A stretch of DNA of 8,459 nucleotides from LMDS01 sp039930465 (GTDB taxonomy: Bacteria > Pseudomonadota > Gammaproteobacteria > Burkholderiales > Burkholderiaceae_C), in NCBI GenBank assembly GCA_039930465.1, contig JBDTTU010000145.1, positions 1 to 8,459 of the forward strand, given 5' to 3'. A program made the translations under genes and the position numbers. Shown one piece after another: positions 1-6,362 of this stretch. The notes below the pieces were generated by a model. It made no database searches. It was not told where the DNA came from and worked only from the letters and a program-made list of their open reading frames with translations. Position 1 is the first letter of the stretch. Each line of letters opens with the position of its first letter.

Positions 1-877
1 CCGGGCCGGAACCGTCGAGCACGAAGTGCGCGTGGCGCGTGGCGGCGCAGTTCGGGATCATCGCCACCGGCTTGCTCGCCGCATGGGTCGGGTAGGTCGC
101 GATCTTCACGTCGAGCACGGTCGTCAACCCACCCAGACCCTGCGCGCCGATGCCGAGTGCGTTGATCTTGTCGCAGAGTTCGATGCGCAATTCCTCGATC
201 TTGTTCTGCGGGCCGCGCGCTTTCAGCTCGTACATGTCGATGTCGTCCATCAGGCTCTGCTTGGCCATCAGCATCGCGCGCTCGGCCGTGCCGCCGATGC
301 CGATGCCCAGCATGCCGGGCGGGCACCATCCTGCGCCCATGGTCGGCACCGTCTTCATGACCCAGTCGACCAGCGAATCGCTCGGGTTCATCATCACGAA
401 CTTGCTCTTGTTCTCGCTGCCACCGCCCTTGGCCGCCACCTGCACGTCGAGCGTGTTGCCAGGGATCACGGTCATGTGCACGACCGCGGGTGTGTTGTCC
501 TTCGTGTTCTTGCGCTCGAAGTGCGGGTCGGCCACGATGCTCGCGCGCAGCTTGTTGTCGGCAAAGTTGTAGCCGCGGCGCACGCCTTCGTTGACGGCGT
601 CCTCGATGCTGCCGGCGAAGCCCTCGAAGCGCACGTCCATGCCGATCTTCAGGAACACGTTGACGATGCCGGTGTCCTGGCAGATCGGGCGCTTGCCTTC
701 GGCGCACATCTTCGAGTTGGTGAGGATCTGCGCGATTGCGTCTTTCGCCGCCGGGCTCTGCTCGGCTGCATAGGCCCGCGCCAGGTGGGCGATGTAGTCG
801 GCGGGGTGGTAGTAGCTGATGTACTGCAGCGCGCCGGCAACGCTGTCTACCAGGTCGGCGTATCGAATCGTGGTCAT
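1..877 (-). CDS. fumA: Class I fumarate hydratase (4Fe-4S), N-terminal part, cut by left edge
   Basis: Interconverts fumarate and malate in the TCA cycle, in the cytoplasm. The reverse strand is open from an ATG at 877-875 to the window edge, giving 292 residues of a protein that in one-chain class I fumarases is usually about 500 or more. Three cysteines stand where the family binds its 4Fe-4S cluster: C66 in RPICQDTG, C185 in GWCPPGMLGIGIGG and C277 in IPNCAATRHAHF. The 119-residue spacing between the first two matches the known Leishmania enzyme as I remember it, and the second spacing (92) is close. The region covers the N-terminal catalytic domain; the C-terminal domain lies outside the window. 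No strong Shine-Dalgarno precedes the ATG, only a weak GAG about 8 bases upstream. The gene is divergent from nhaA. A tartrate dehydratase-type hydrolyase is the main alternative but less likely at this sequence and chain type. The symbol follows enzyme class, not proven orthology to E. coli FumA. Confidence 0.93.
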   Translation of the reverse strand, partial: MTTIRYADLVDSVAGALQYISYYHPADYIAHLARAYAAEQSPAAKDAIAQILTNSKMCAEGKRPICQDTGIVNVFLKIGMDVRFEGFAGSIEDAVNEGVRRGYNFADNKLRASIVADPHFERKNTKDNTPAVVHMTVIPGNTLDVQVAAKGGGSENKSKFVMMNPSDSLVDWVMKTVPTMGAGWCPPGMLGIGIGGTAERAMLMAKQSLMDDIDMYELKARGPQNKIEELRIELCDKINALGIGAQGLGGLTTVLDVKIATYPTHAASKPVAMIPNCAATRHAHFVLDGSGP

Positions 878-924
878 GAGGGGGCTCGGTGATGGCGGGG
901 TGAGGGCGTGCTCGGCGGCGGGCC

Positions 925-948
925 GAAGCTGGCCGACAATGCAGCTTC
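925..948. repeat. 7-bp inverted repeat in the fumarase/nhaA divergent spacer
   Basis: GAAGCTG (925-931) and CAGCTTC (942-948) are perfect inverted copies separated by 10 bases, in the 98-bp spacer between the divergent fumarase and nhaA starts. It could be an operator half-site pair or a small hairpin in the nhaA leader. Arms this short can occur by chance in a spacer of this size, so a regulatory role is only a suggestion. I saw no convincing sigma-70 -35/-10 pair in this spacer for either gene. Confidence 0.3.
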
Positions 949-963
949 CCAGTTTACTGAACC

Positions 964-969
964 GAAAGG
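964..969 (+). promoter_or_regulatory. Ribosome binding site of nhaA (supports TTG start)
   Basis: GAAAGG lies 6 bases before the TTG at 976. An in-frame stop (TGA, 958-960) sits just upstream and there is no in-frame ATG or GTG between them. The Shine-Dalgarno and the conserved N-terminal protein sequence that begins right after the TTG together fix this unusual start. Confidence 0.6.
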
Positions 970-975
970 CCGCCC

Positions 976-2151
976 TTGGTCAGCAGCATTCGCCGTTTCA
1001 TTGCTTCGGAGTCGGCCGGCGGCGTCGTGCTGGCACTGGCCGCGGCGGTGGCGCTGATCGTCAGCAACTCTTCTCTCGCTCCGTTGTACCGGCAATTCGT
1101 GGAACTTCGGGGCGAGGTTCGCATCGGTGGCGACTGGCTGGTACTGGCCAAGCCGCTGCTGCTGTGGGTCAACGACCTGTGGATGGCGGTGTTCTTCTTC
1201 CTTGTCGGCCTTGAGATCAAACGCGAGGTGCTGGCGGGTGAGCTGGCGTCGGTCAAGCAGGCGTCTTTGCCGGCCGTGGCGGCGGTCGGTGGCATGCTGG
1301 TGCCGGCATTGAGCTACGTGGCGCTGAACCACGCCGACCCGGTGGCGCTGCGCGGTTGGGCGATCCCCACTGCCACCGACATCGCCTTCGCGCTCGGCAT
1401 CCTGATGCTGCTCGGTTCGCGCGTGCCGGCGTCGCTGAAGATCTTCCTCACGGCGGTGGCGATCATCGACGACCTCGGCGCGATCATCGTGATCGCTTTG
1501 TTCTACACCGCACAGTTGTCGCTGCCGATGCTGCTCGCAGCGGGAGGCGGCATCGTGCTGCTGTTCCTGCTGAACCGCGCGCGGGTGATGCATATCGGCC
1601 CTTACGTGGTGATCGGGTTGGTGGTGTGGGTGTGCGTGCTGAAGTCTGGCATTCACGCCACGCTGGCCGGCGTGGCCACGGCGATGGCGATCCCGCTGCG
1701 CGACAAACAAGGCGGCTCGCCGCTGGAGACTGCCGAGCACGCCTTGCACCCATGGGTCGCGTTCGCGGTGCTGCCGATGTTCGCCTTCGCCAACGCCGGC
1801 GTGTCGCTCGAAGGCGTGTCGCTCGGCACGCTGGCACAAGGCATTCCGCTCGGCATCGCGCTCGGCCTCGTTCTGGGCAAGGCGGTCGGTGTGTTCGGCG
1901 CGGCGTGGTTGCTGATGCGCTTCGGCGGCGCGAGCCTGCCGGCGGGGTCGAACATGCGCCAGTTCTTCGGCGTGTGCGTGCTGTGCGGCATCGGCTTCAC
2001 GATGAGCCTTTTCATCGGCGGCCTGGCGTTCGTCGGGCAAGATGCCGCCTATGAAACCCAGGTGAAGCTCGGGGTGCTCTGCGGGTCGTTGATTGCCGGA
2101 TTGCTCGGTTCGGCCTTGTTGCTGTGGCGCGCCCGGCCCGCCCTGCCATGA
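976..2151 (+). CDS. nhaA: Na+/H+ antiporter NhaA
   Basis: Inner-membrane electrogenic antiporter that exports Na+ (or Li+) in exchange for protons, for sodium tolerance and pH homeostasis. The 391 residues match the usual NhaA length (388 in E. coli), and similarity to E. coli NhaA runs end to end. The ion-binding aspartate pair is D165-D166 in AIIDDLGAIIVIALFY (E. coli D163/D164). The unwound-helix motif is PTATDIAFALG (T134, D135), the helix X lysine is K302 in GLVLGKAVG, and the pH-sensor region KSGIHATLAG holds H227. HPWVAFAVLPMFAFANAGVSL and CGIGFTMSLFI are also family signatures. Translation begins at TTG 976, because the conserved IRRFIASESAGGVVL follows at once and a stop lies just upstream. 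The gene probably heads a transcript with the downstream kinase, 56 bases away with no visible terminator. No defect is seen. Confidence 0.97.
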   Translation: MVSSIRRFIASESAGGVVLALAAAVALIVSNSSLAPLYRQFVELRGEVRIGGDWLVLAKPLLLWVNDLWMAVFFFLVGLEIKREVLAGELASVKQASLPAVAAVGGMLVPALSYVALNHADPVALRGWAIPTATDIAFALGILMLLGSRVPASLKIFLTAVAIIDDLGAIIVIALFYTAQLSLPMLLAAGGGIVLLFLLNRARVMHIGPYVVIGLVVWVCVLKSGIHATLAGVATAMAIPLRDKQGGSPLETAEHALHPWVAFAVLPMFAFANAGVSLEGVSLGTLAQGIPLGIALGLVLGKAVGVFGAAWLLMRFGGASLPAGSNMRQFFGVCVLCGIGFTMSLFIGGLAFVGQDAAYETQVKLGVLCGSLIAGLLGSALLLWRARPALP

Positions 2152-2195
2152 GCACGTCGGGCGGCCCCAAAGGCGAATACCTGAGTGCGCGGCAC

Positions 2196-2200
2196 GAAGG
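2196..2200 (+). promoter_or_regulatory. Ribosome binding site favouring the GTG start of the kinase
   Basis: GAAGG lies 7 bases before GTG 2208, whereas no Shine-Dalgarno precedes the in-frame ATG at 2148 that overlaps the nhaA stop. The stretch 2151-2207 also shows weaker G/C third-position bias than the rest of the gene, especially near its end, which fits a non-coding leader. Confidence 0.5.
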
Positions 2201-2207
2201 TGATTCA

Positions 2208-5200
2208 GTGAGCACGATGCCCAGCTTCCAGGCGCCCGAAGTCGAACCTTCGGCCATTGTCGACGCCCTGCGTGCCCTGCAGGTTCGCACCCATTTCAAC
2301 AACCTGCCGTCGGCGATCGGCGGCGCGATGTTCGCCGCGGCATTGTTTTTCTTGATGGAACGCGATGTCGTTCCCGTGGGCATGCTGCTGGCATGGTGTG
2401 CTGCGCTCGCGTTGGTGCTGCTGCTGCGGGCGGGCACCGCGCTGGCCTTCCGGCGCGCCGCGCCCGACCCTGATTCGTACCGTCGCTGGCTGCTGAGGTA
2501 CCGGCTGGGCATCGTCGCGCATGGTGTTGTTTGGGGGCTGACTTGCGCTTTGCCGATTCCCGCTGACGACGCACTGCATCAGGCGGTGCGCATCATCATG
2601 CTGGTGGGTTTCACCGCCAGCAGCTTCACGTTGACGGCCTTCGACTTGCCGGCCGCGATCGGTTTCGGCGCACCGGCTTTGGGCCTTCTCTGTGTCCAGC
2701 TCTTCGGCCTGCCCGACGCCATCTACCGGACGCTCGGCGTCGCCGTGATCGGCGTGCTCGTGTTCCTGAGCCTGGCAGCGCGACGCTCGGATCGCGTGAT
2801 GCGCAACTACGTGGTCTCGCGGCTGGCCGTGGCCAAACAGGCCGAAGCGCTGCGCCGCAGCGAAGAGCTGCTCGAACGCACCGGCGCCACCGCGGCTGTG
2901 GGCGGCTGGGAGCTCGATCTTGCGACGATGGCGTTGCGGCTCACCGCGCAGGCCTACCTGATCCATGACGCCCCGCCGTCGAGCCGCCCCAGCTTCGACG
3001 GTTTCGTCAGCCTGTACCCGGCAGATCAGCAGGCCGTCTTGCGTGCCGGGTTGACCGAGGTGGTGGCCAACGCCATGCCGTATGACCAGACCCACCCGCT
3101 CACCACCGTGCGCGGGCGCCAACGGTGGGTGCGCCTGATCGGCCGCCCGCAGGTCGAAGAGGGCAAGGTGGTGCGCATCAACGGCGTGGTGCAAGACATC
3201 ACGGAAGCCAAGGCCGCCGAGCTGGCGTTGGCCGAAAAACACCACCTGCTGACCTTGCTGGTGCAGACCACGCGCGAGGGTTTCTGGTTCATCGATGCCG
3301 AGGGCATCACGACCGATGTGAACCCGGCGATGTGCGAGATCCTGGGTCGCCGCCGCGAAGACATCATCGGCAAGGGACTCTACGATTTTGTCGACGCCGC
3401 GAACGCGGCGATCTTTCGGGCGCAGGTCAAGCGCCGCGCGGCGGGCGAAGCCAGTGGTTACGAGATCGCCTTGTCGCGCCCTGACGGCAGCCAGGTCGAC
3501 TGCTTCAACAACGCCACGCCGATCTTCGACACCTCCGGGCGGCGCATTGGTGCGATCGGCATGTTCGCCGACATCAGCGCGCGCAAGCGGGCGGAAACCA
3601 GGCTGCTCGCCACCGGTGCCGAGCTGACGCAGAAGACCCATGCCTTGCAGGTCACGCTCGACAGCATCGCCCAGGGCATCGTCAGCCTGGACGCTGAAGG
3701 CCGCGTCAGCGTGCACAACCGGCGCATGCTCGAACTACTCGACCTGCCGGAAACGCTGCTTCGGCCCGGCACAACGCTCGCAGAGATCGCCGTGTTTCAG
3801 AACGAGCGTGGCGACTTCGGTGATGGTTTGTCGTATTTGGCGCCCGAGTCGCGCGATGTCATCCGCGCGATGAAACACCTCGACCTTCCACAGCTCTATG
3901 TGCGCGAAACACGCACGGGCCGGCGCATCGAAGTGCAGACCCGGCACCTGCCCGACGGCAGCATGGTGCGCACCTACGCCGATGTGACGGCGTATTTCGA
4001 GGCCCAGCAGGCGCTGCACGACAGCGAAGCACAAATGCGCGCGCTGCTCGACGCCTTCCCGGGATACATCGCGGTGGAAGACGCGCAGTTCATCTACACC
4101 TACGCCAACGAACGGGTCGCTGCGTTGCTGGGCCGGCCGCGCGAGCAGATCGTGGGCCAGTCTTCGCGCGAGGTGCTGGGCGAAGAGCGCTTCGCCCAGC
4201 TCCAGGCCGTGGTGGCGCGCGCCGAAGTTGGCAAGCCGGTCACGGTCGAGGGCGAGTACCCCGCCACAAGCACCCGGCCCCATGCCTGGCTGCAGATCAC
4301 GCACGCCATCAGCGCCGATGCGGCCAGCGGCCGGCACGACCACTTTGCGTTCGGCATCGACATCAGCGAACGCAAGGCCGCCGAGCTGGCGTTGACCGAC
4401 GCGAAAGAAGAGGCCGAGCGTGCCAACCGCGCGAAGTCGGAATTCCTCTCGCGCATGTCGCACGAGCTGCGCACGCCGATGAACGCGATTCTCGGCTTCG
4501 GGCAATTGCTCGTGTCCGACACCCTGCACCCGCTGGCCGAGCAGCAGCGCGCGCATGTGGGCGAGATCCTGCGTGGCGCGCACCATCTGCTGAACCTAAT
4601 CAATGAGGTGCTCGACCTGGCGCTGGTCGAAACCGGCAAGCTGCAGGTGTCGCTCGAGCCGGTGCAAATGGCCGAGCTGCTGCAGGAATGCATGGGCTTG
4701 TTGCACCCGTTGGCCCGCGCAGGCGGCATTGACGTGAAAGTGCTCGACGAAGCCGGCTGCGCCTGTTTCGTGCTGGCTGATCGCACCCGGCTGAAGCAGG
4801 TGCTGCTCAACCTCGTCTCGAACGCGATCAAGTACAACCGCCCGGGCGGCCACGTGCACATCGCCTGCGTGGCCGCAGCGCAGAGCTTGCGCATCAACAT
4901 CAGCGACAACGGCCCGGGCCTGAGCCCGCAGCAGGCGGCTCGCCTGTTCCAGGCCTTCGAGCGGCTCGACGCGGTGCGCACCGGCGTGGAAGGTGCGGGC
5001 CTGGGCCTGGCGCTGAGCAAACACCTGATGGACGCGATGGGGGGCGAGATCGGGCTCGACAGCGTGGTGGGCCAGGGCAGCACGTTCTGGCTGCGCCTGC
5101 CGCGGGCCGAGCGGCCTGAGATGCCGGCGCCCGGGGAAGCGGCGGTGTTGCCGTTGCCGGGGCGAAACCTGCCGCCGGAACGCATGCGCAAGGTGCTCTA

Positions 5201-5558
5201 CATCGAAGACAACCCCGTCAATGTGCTGCTGATGGAAGCCATGCTCGGCCGCATCGAAGGGCTGCAGTTCATCAGCGCGCCGCTGCCGATGCTCGGCCTG
5301 CAGATGGTGCTGGACGAACACCCCGATCTGATCCTGCTCGACATCCAGCTGCCGGGCATGGACGGGTTCGAAGTGTTGCGGCGTCTGCGCCTGACCGATG
5401 CCGGCCGCCACGTGCCGGTGATCGCCGTGAGCGCCAACGCCATGGCGCACGATGTGGAGCACGGCCTGGCGGCCGGCTTCGTGCGCTACCTCACCAAGCC
5501 GATCGACATGCGCGAGTTGCTGATCGTGGTGGAAGAAGCGCTTGCCGAGAGTCAGTGA
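2208..5558 (+). CDS. Membrane-bound hybrid histidine kinase with four PAS modules and C-terminal receiver
   Basis: Sensor kinase that would autophosphorylate on a histidine and pass phosphate to its own receiver, anchored in the inner membrane. With the GTG start it has 1116 residues. Six hydrophobic helices span about 33-50, 55-73, 98-117, 126-145, 149-168 and 176-191; I cannot assign this N-terminal region to a named sensor domain. Four PAS/PAC modules follow at about 218-337, 343-462, 478-597 and 604-724; the third resembles the PAS_7-like type. HisKA is at 742-810 with phospho-acceptor H752 in SRMSHELRTPMNAILGFG. The ATPase domain carries the N box (N872 in NLVSNAIKYN), G1 (D900 in DNGPGL) and G2 (GAGLGLAL). 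The receiver, about 1002-1114, has acidic pair E1000/D1001, phospho-acceptor D1045 in LILLDIQLPGMDG, S1075 and K1097, so all catalytic residues are present. There is no HPt or output domain. An ATG at 2148 (20 residues longer, overlapping the nhaA stop) or at 2217 could be the start instead. The signal and downstream partner are unknown. Confidence 0.93.
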   Translation: MSTMPSFQAPEVEPSAIVDALRALQVRTHFNNLPSAIGGAMFAAALFFLMERDVVPVGMLLAWCAALALVLLLRAGTALAFRRAAPDPDSYRRWLLRYRLGIVAHGVVWGLTCALPIPADDALHQAVRIIMLVGFTASSFTLTAFDLPAAIGFGAPALGLLCVQLFGLPDAIYRTLGVAVIGVLVFLSLAARRSDRVMRNYVVSRLAVAKQAEALRRSEELLERTGATAAVGGWELDLATMALRLTAQAYLIHDAPPSSRPSFDGFVSLYPADQQAVLRAGLTEVVANAMPYDQTHPLTTVRGRQRWVRLIGRPQVEEGKVVRINGVVQDITEAKAAELALAEKHHLLTLLVQTTREGFWFIDAEGITTDVNPAMCEILGRRREDIIGKGLYDFVDAANAAIFRAQVKRRAAGEASGYEIALSRPDGSQVDCFNNATPIFDTSGRRIGAIGMFADISARKRAETRLLATGAELTQKTHALQVTLDSIAQGIVSLDAEGRVSVHNRRMLELLDLPETLLRPGTTLAEIAVFQNERGDFGDGLSYLAPESRDVIRAMKHLDLPQLYVRETRTGRRIEVQTRHLPDGSMVRTYADVTAYFEAQQALHDSEAQMRALLDAFPGYIAVEDAQFIYTYANERVAALLGRPREQIVGQSSREVLGEERFAQLQAVVARAEVGKPVTVEGEYPATSTRPHAWLQITHAISADAASGRHDHFAFGIDISERKAAELALTDAKEEAERANRAKSEFLSRMSHELRTPMNAILGFGQLLVSDTLHPLAEQQRAHVGEILRGAHHLLNLINEVLDLALVETGKLQVSLEPVQMAELLQECMGLLHPLARAGGIDVKVLDEAGCACFVLADRTRLKQVLLNLVSNAIKYNRPGGHVHIACVAAAQSLRINISDNGPGLSPQQAARLFQAFERLDAVRTGVEGAGLGLALSKHLMDAMGGEIGLDSVVGQGSTFWLRLPRAERPEMPAPGEAAVLPLPGRNLPPERMRKVLYIEDNPVNVLLMEAMLGRIEGLQFISAPLPMLGLQMVLDEHPDLILLDIQLPGMDGFEVLRRLRLTDAGRHVPVIAVSANAMAHDVEHGLAAGFVRYLTKPIDMRELLIVVEEALAESQ
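3209..3230 (+). repeat. Exact 22-bp direct repeat in the kinase gene, copy 1
   Basis: This stretch, encoding most of KAAELAL at the end of PAS module 1, is identical base for base to 4373-4394. It lies in the helical linker following the PAC motif DITEAK. The two copies are 1164 bp apart, exactly 388 codons, so they share the same reading frame. Confidence 0.85.
4373..4394 (+). repeat. Exact 22-bp direct repeat in the kinase gene, copy 2
   Basis: Second copy of the 22-bp repeat, after the PAC motif DISERK of PAS module 4 and just before the coiled-coil that leads into HisKA. After one mismatch, four more bases (CCGA) also agree with copy 1. Confidence 0.85.
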
Positions 5559-6193
5559 TGCGCCGGATGCGACGCGTTGAGCAGTTTGTCGGTGTAGGCG
5601 ATGGCAATGGCCGAGAGCAGGAACGCGATGTGGATGATGGTCTGCCACATCAACACTTCGGGCTTCAGGCTGGCAGCGCTGATGAAACTCTTCAGCAGGT
5701 GGATCGAGCTGATGCCGATGATGGCCGTGCCCAGTTTCACTTTCAGCACCGACGCGTTCACGTGGCTCAGCCACTCGGGTTCGTCGCGGTGGCCTTCCAG
5801 GTCCATGCGGCTGACGAAGGTTTCGTAGCCGCCCACGATCACCATGATGAGCAGGTTGGAAATCATCACCACGTCGATCAACGCCAGCACCGCGAGCATG
5901 ATCACGGTTTCGGTCAGCTTCGGCGCGTGTTGGCCGATCACGGCACCGGCCGCGTCTTTGAGGTCGGGGAACTGGTAGCCCATGCCATCGACCAGCGAGT
6001 GCAGGGCGGCCTGGTTGCCAAACGCCGCTTCGATCAAGTGAACCAGCTCGACCCAGAAATGGAACACGTAGACACACTGCGCCAGAATCAGCCCAAGGTA
6101 GAGCGGCAGCTGCAACCAGCGGCTCATGAAGATGAAGTTCGGCAAAGGCCGCAGCTTCACAGCCGCAGGAGAAGGCGAAGGCGTGTGATCCAT
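5552..6193 (-). CDS. UPF0114 / YqhA family integral membrane protein
   Basis: A 213-residue inner-membrane protein of the YqhA (TIGR00645-like) family, whose biochemical function is not established. Four hydrophobic helices are visible at about 27-54, 93-122, 150-172 and 182-201. Family signatures compared with E. coli YqhA are the second-helix stretch SNLLIMVIVGGYETFVSRMD, then KLGTAIIGISSIHLLKSF, and MWQTIIHIAFLLSA followed by YTDKLL. The protein is longer than the roughly 164-residue E. coli member because of an N-terminal tail (residues 1-22, Pro/Ser-rich start) and a longer loop between helices 1 and 2 (about 55-92). The start is ATG 6193-6191; the open frame reaches back to 6379 but the extra residues do not look like the family. 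No strong Shine-Dalgarno is seen. The gene is divergent from acs and ends tail to tail with the kinase gene, sharing 7 bp. Confidence 0.92.
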   Translation of the reverse strand: MDHTPSPSPAAVKLRPLPNFIFMSRWLQLPLYLGLILAQCVYVFHFWVELVHLIEAAFGNQAALHSLVDGMGYQFPDLKDAAGAVIGQHAPKLTETVIMLAVLALIDVVMISNLLIMVIVGGYETFVSRMDLEGHRDEPEWLSHVNASVLKVKLGTAIIGISSIHLLKSFISAASLKPEVLMWQTIIHIAFLLSAIAIAYTDKLLNASHPAHH

Positions 6194-6227
6194 GAAGACG
6201 TTTCGAGGGATAGTCCGGTTGCTGGAA

Positions 6228-6233
6228 ATTGTA
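6228..6233 (-). promoter_or_regulatory. Candidate -10 element for the UPF0114 gene
   Basis: On the reverse strand the hexamer reads TACAAT, five of six matches to the sigma-70 -10 consensus. It would place a transcription start around 6221, giving a leader of about 27 bases before the ATG at 6193. No good -35 hexamer stands at 16-18 bases upstream, so an activator-dependent promoter or a chance match are both possible. Confidence 0.3.
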
Positions 6234-6242
6234 GTGGCCGCA

Positions 6243-6267
6243 CCATCGGCAACTGGCCTGCCGGTGG
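6243..6267. repeat. Imperfect 9-bp inverted repeat between UPF0114 gene and acs
   Basis: CCATCGGCA (6243-6251) and TGCCGGTGG (6259-6267) pair at 8 of 9 positions across a 7-base spacer; the ninth would be a T-G wobble in RNA. It lies upstream of the candidate -10 of the minus-strand gene and about 100 bp upstream of acs, a reasonable place for an operator acting on either gene. It is not a terminator, as no T-run follows. The match could be chance. Confidence 0.3.
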
Positions 6268-6348
6268 CAGAGTAAGGCCTTCGTAAGAGCACCTGTCCAA
6301 CATACTGCATGGCCACACGAGCCGAGCACAAACAGATCACGAGCCCAC

Positions 6349-6354
6349 AGGAGA
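6349..6354 (+). promoter_or_regulatory. Ribosome binding site of acs
   Basis: AGGAGA lies 8 bases before ATG 6363 and decides the start. The other nearby ATG, at 6356 in a different frame, is too close to this site and leads into a non-family reading frame. An upstream in-frame ATG at 6309 has no such site. Confidence 0.75.
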
Positions 6355-6362
6355 CATGCCCG

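Noticed and set aside
29..47. A short GTGGCGGCGC match shared between the left end and bases just after the acs stop
   Set aside because: Ten bases of G/C-rich sequence recur easily by chance here, and the surroundings differ; not evidence of flanking repeats of an element.
26..892. A 288-codon plus-strand open frame
   Set aside because: It is antisense to the fumarase gene and has low-complexity Arg/His/Val-rich content without motifs.
874..2040. A 388-codon minus-strand open frame opposite nhaA
   Set aside because: His/Gln/Arg-rich shadow translation; nhaA on the other strand is unambiguous.
2205..3716. A 503-codon minus-strand open frame opposite the kinase
   Set aside because: Shadow of the kinase reading frame; no family resemblance.
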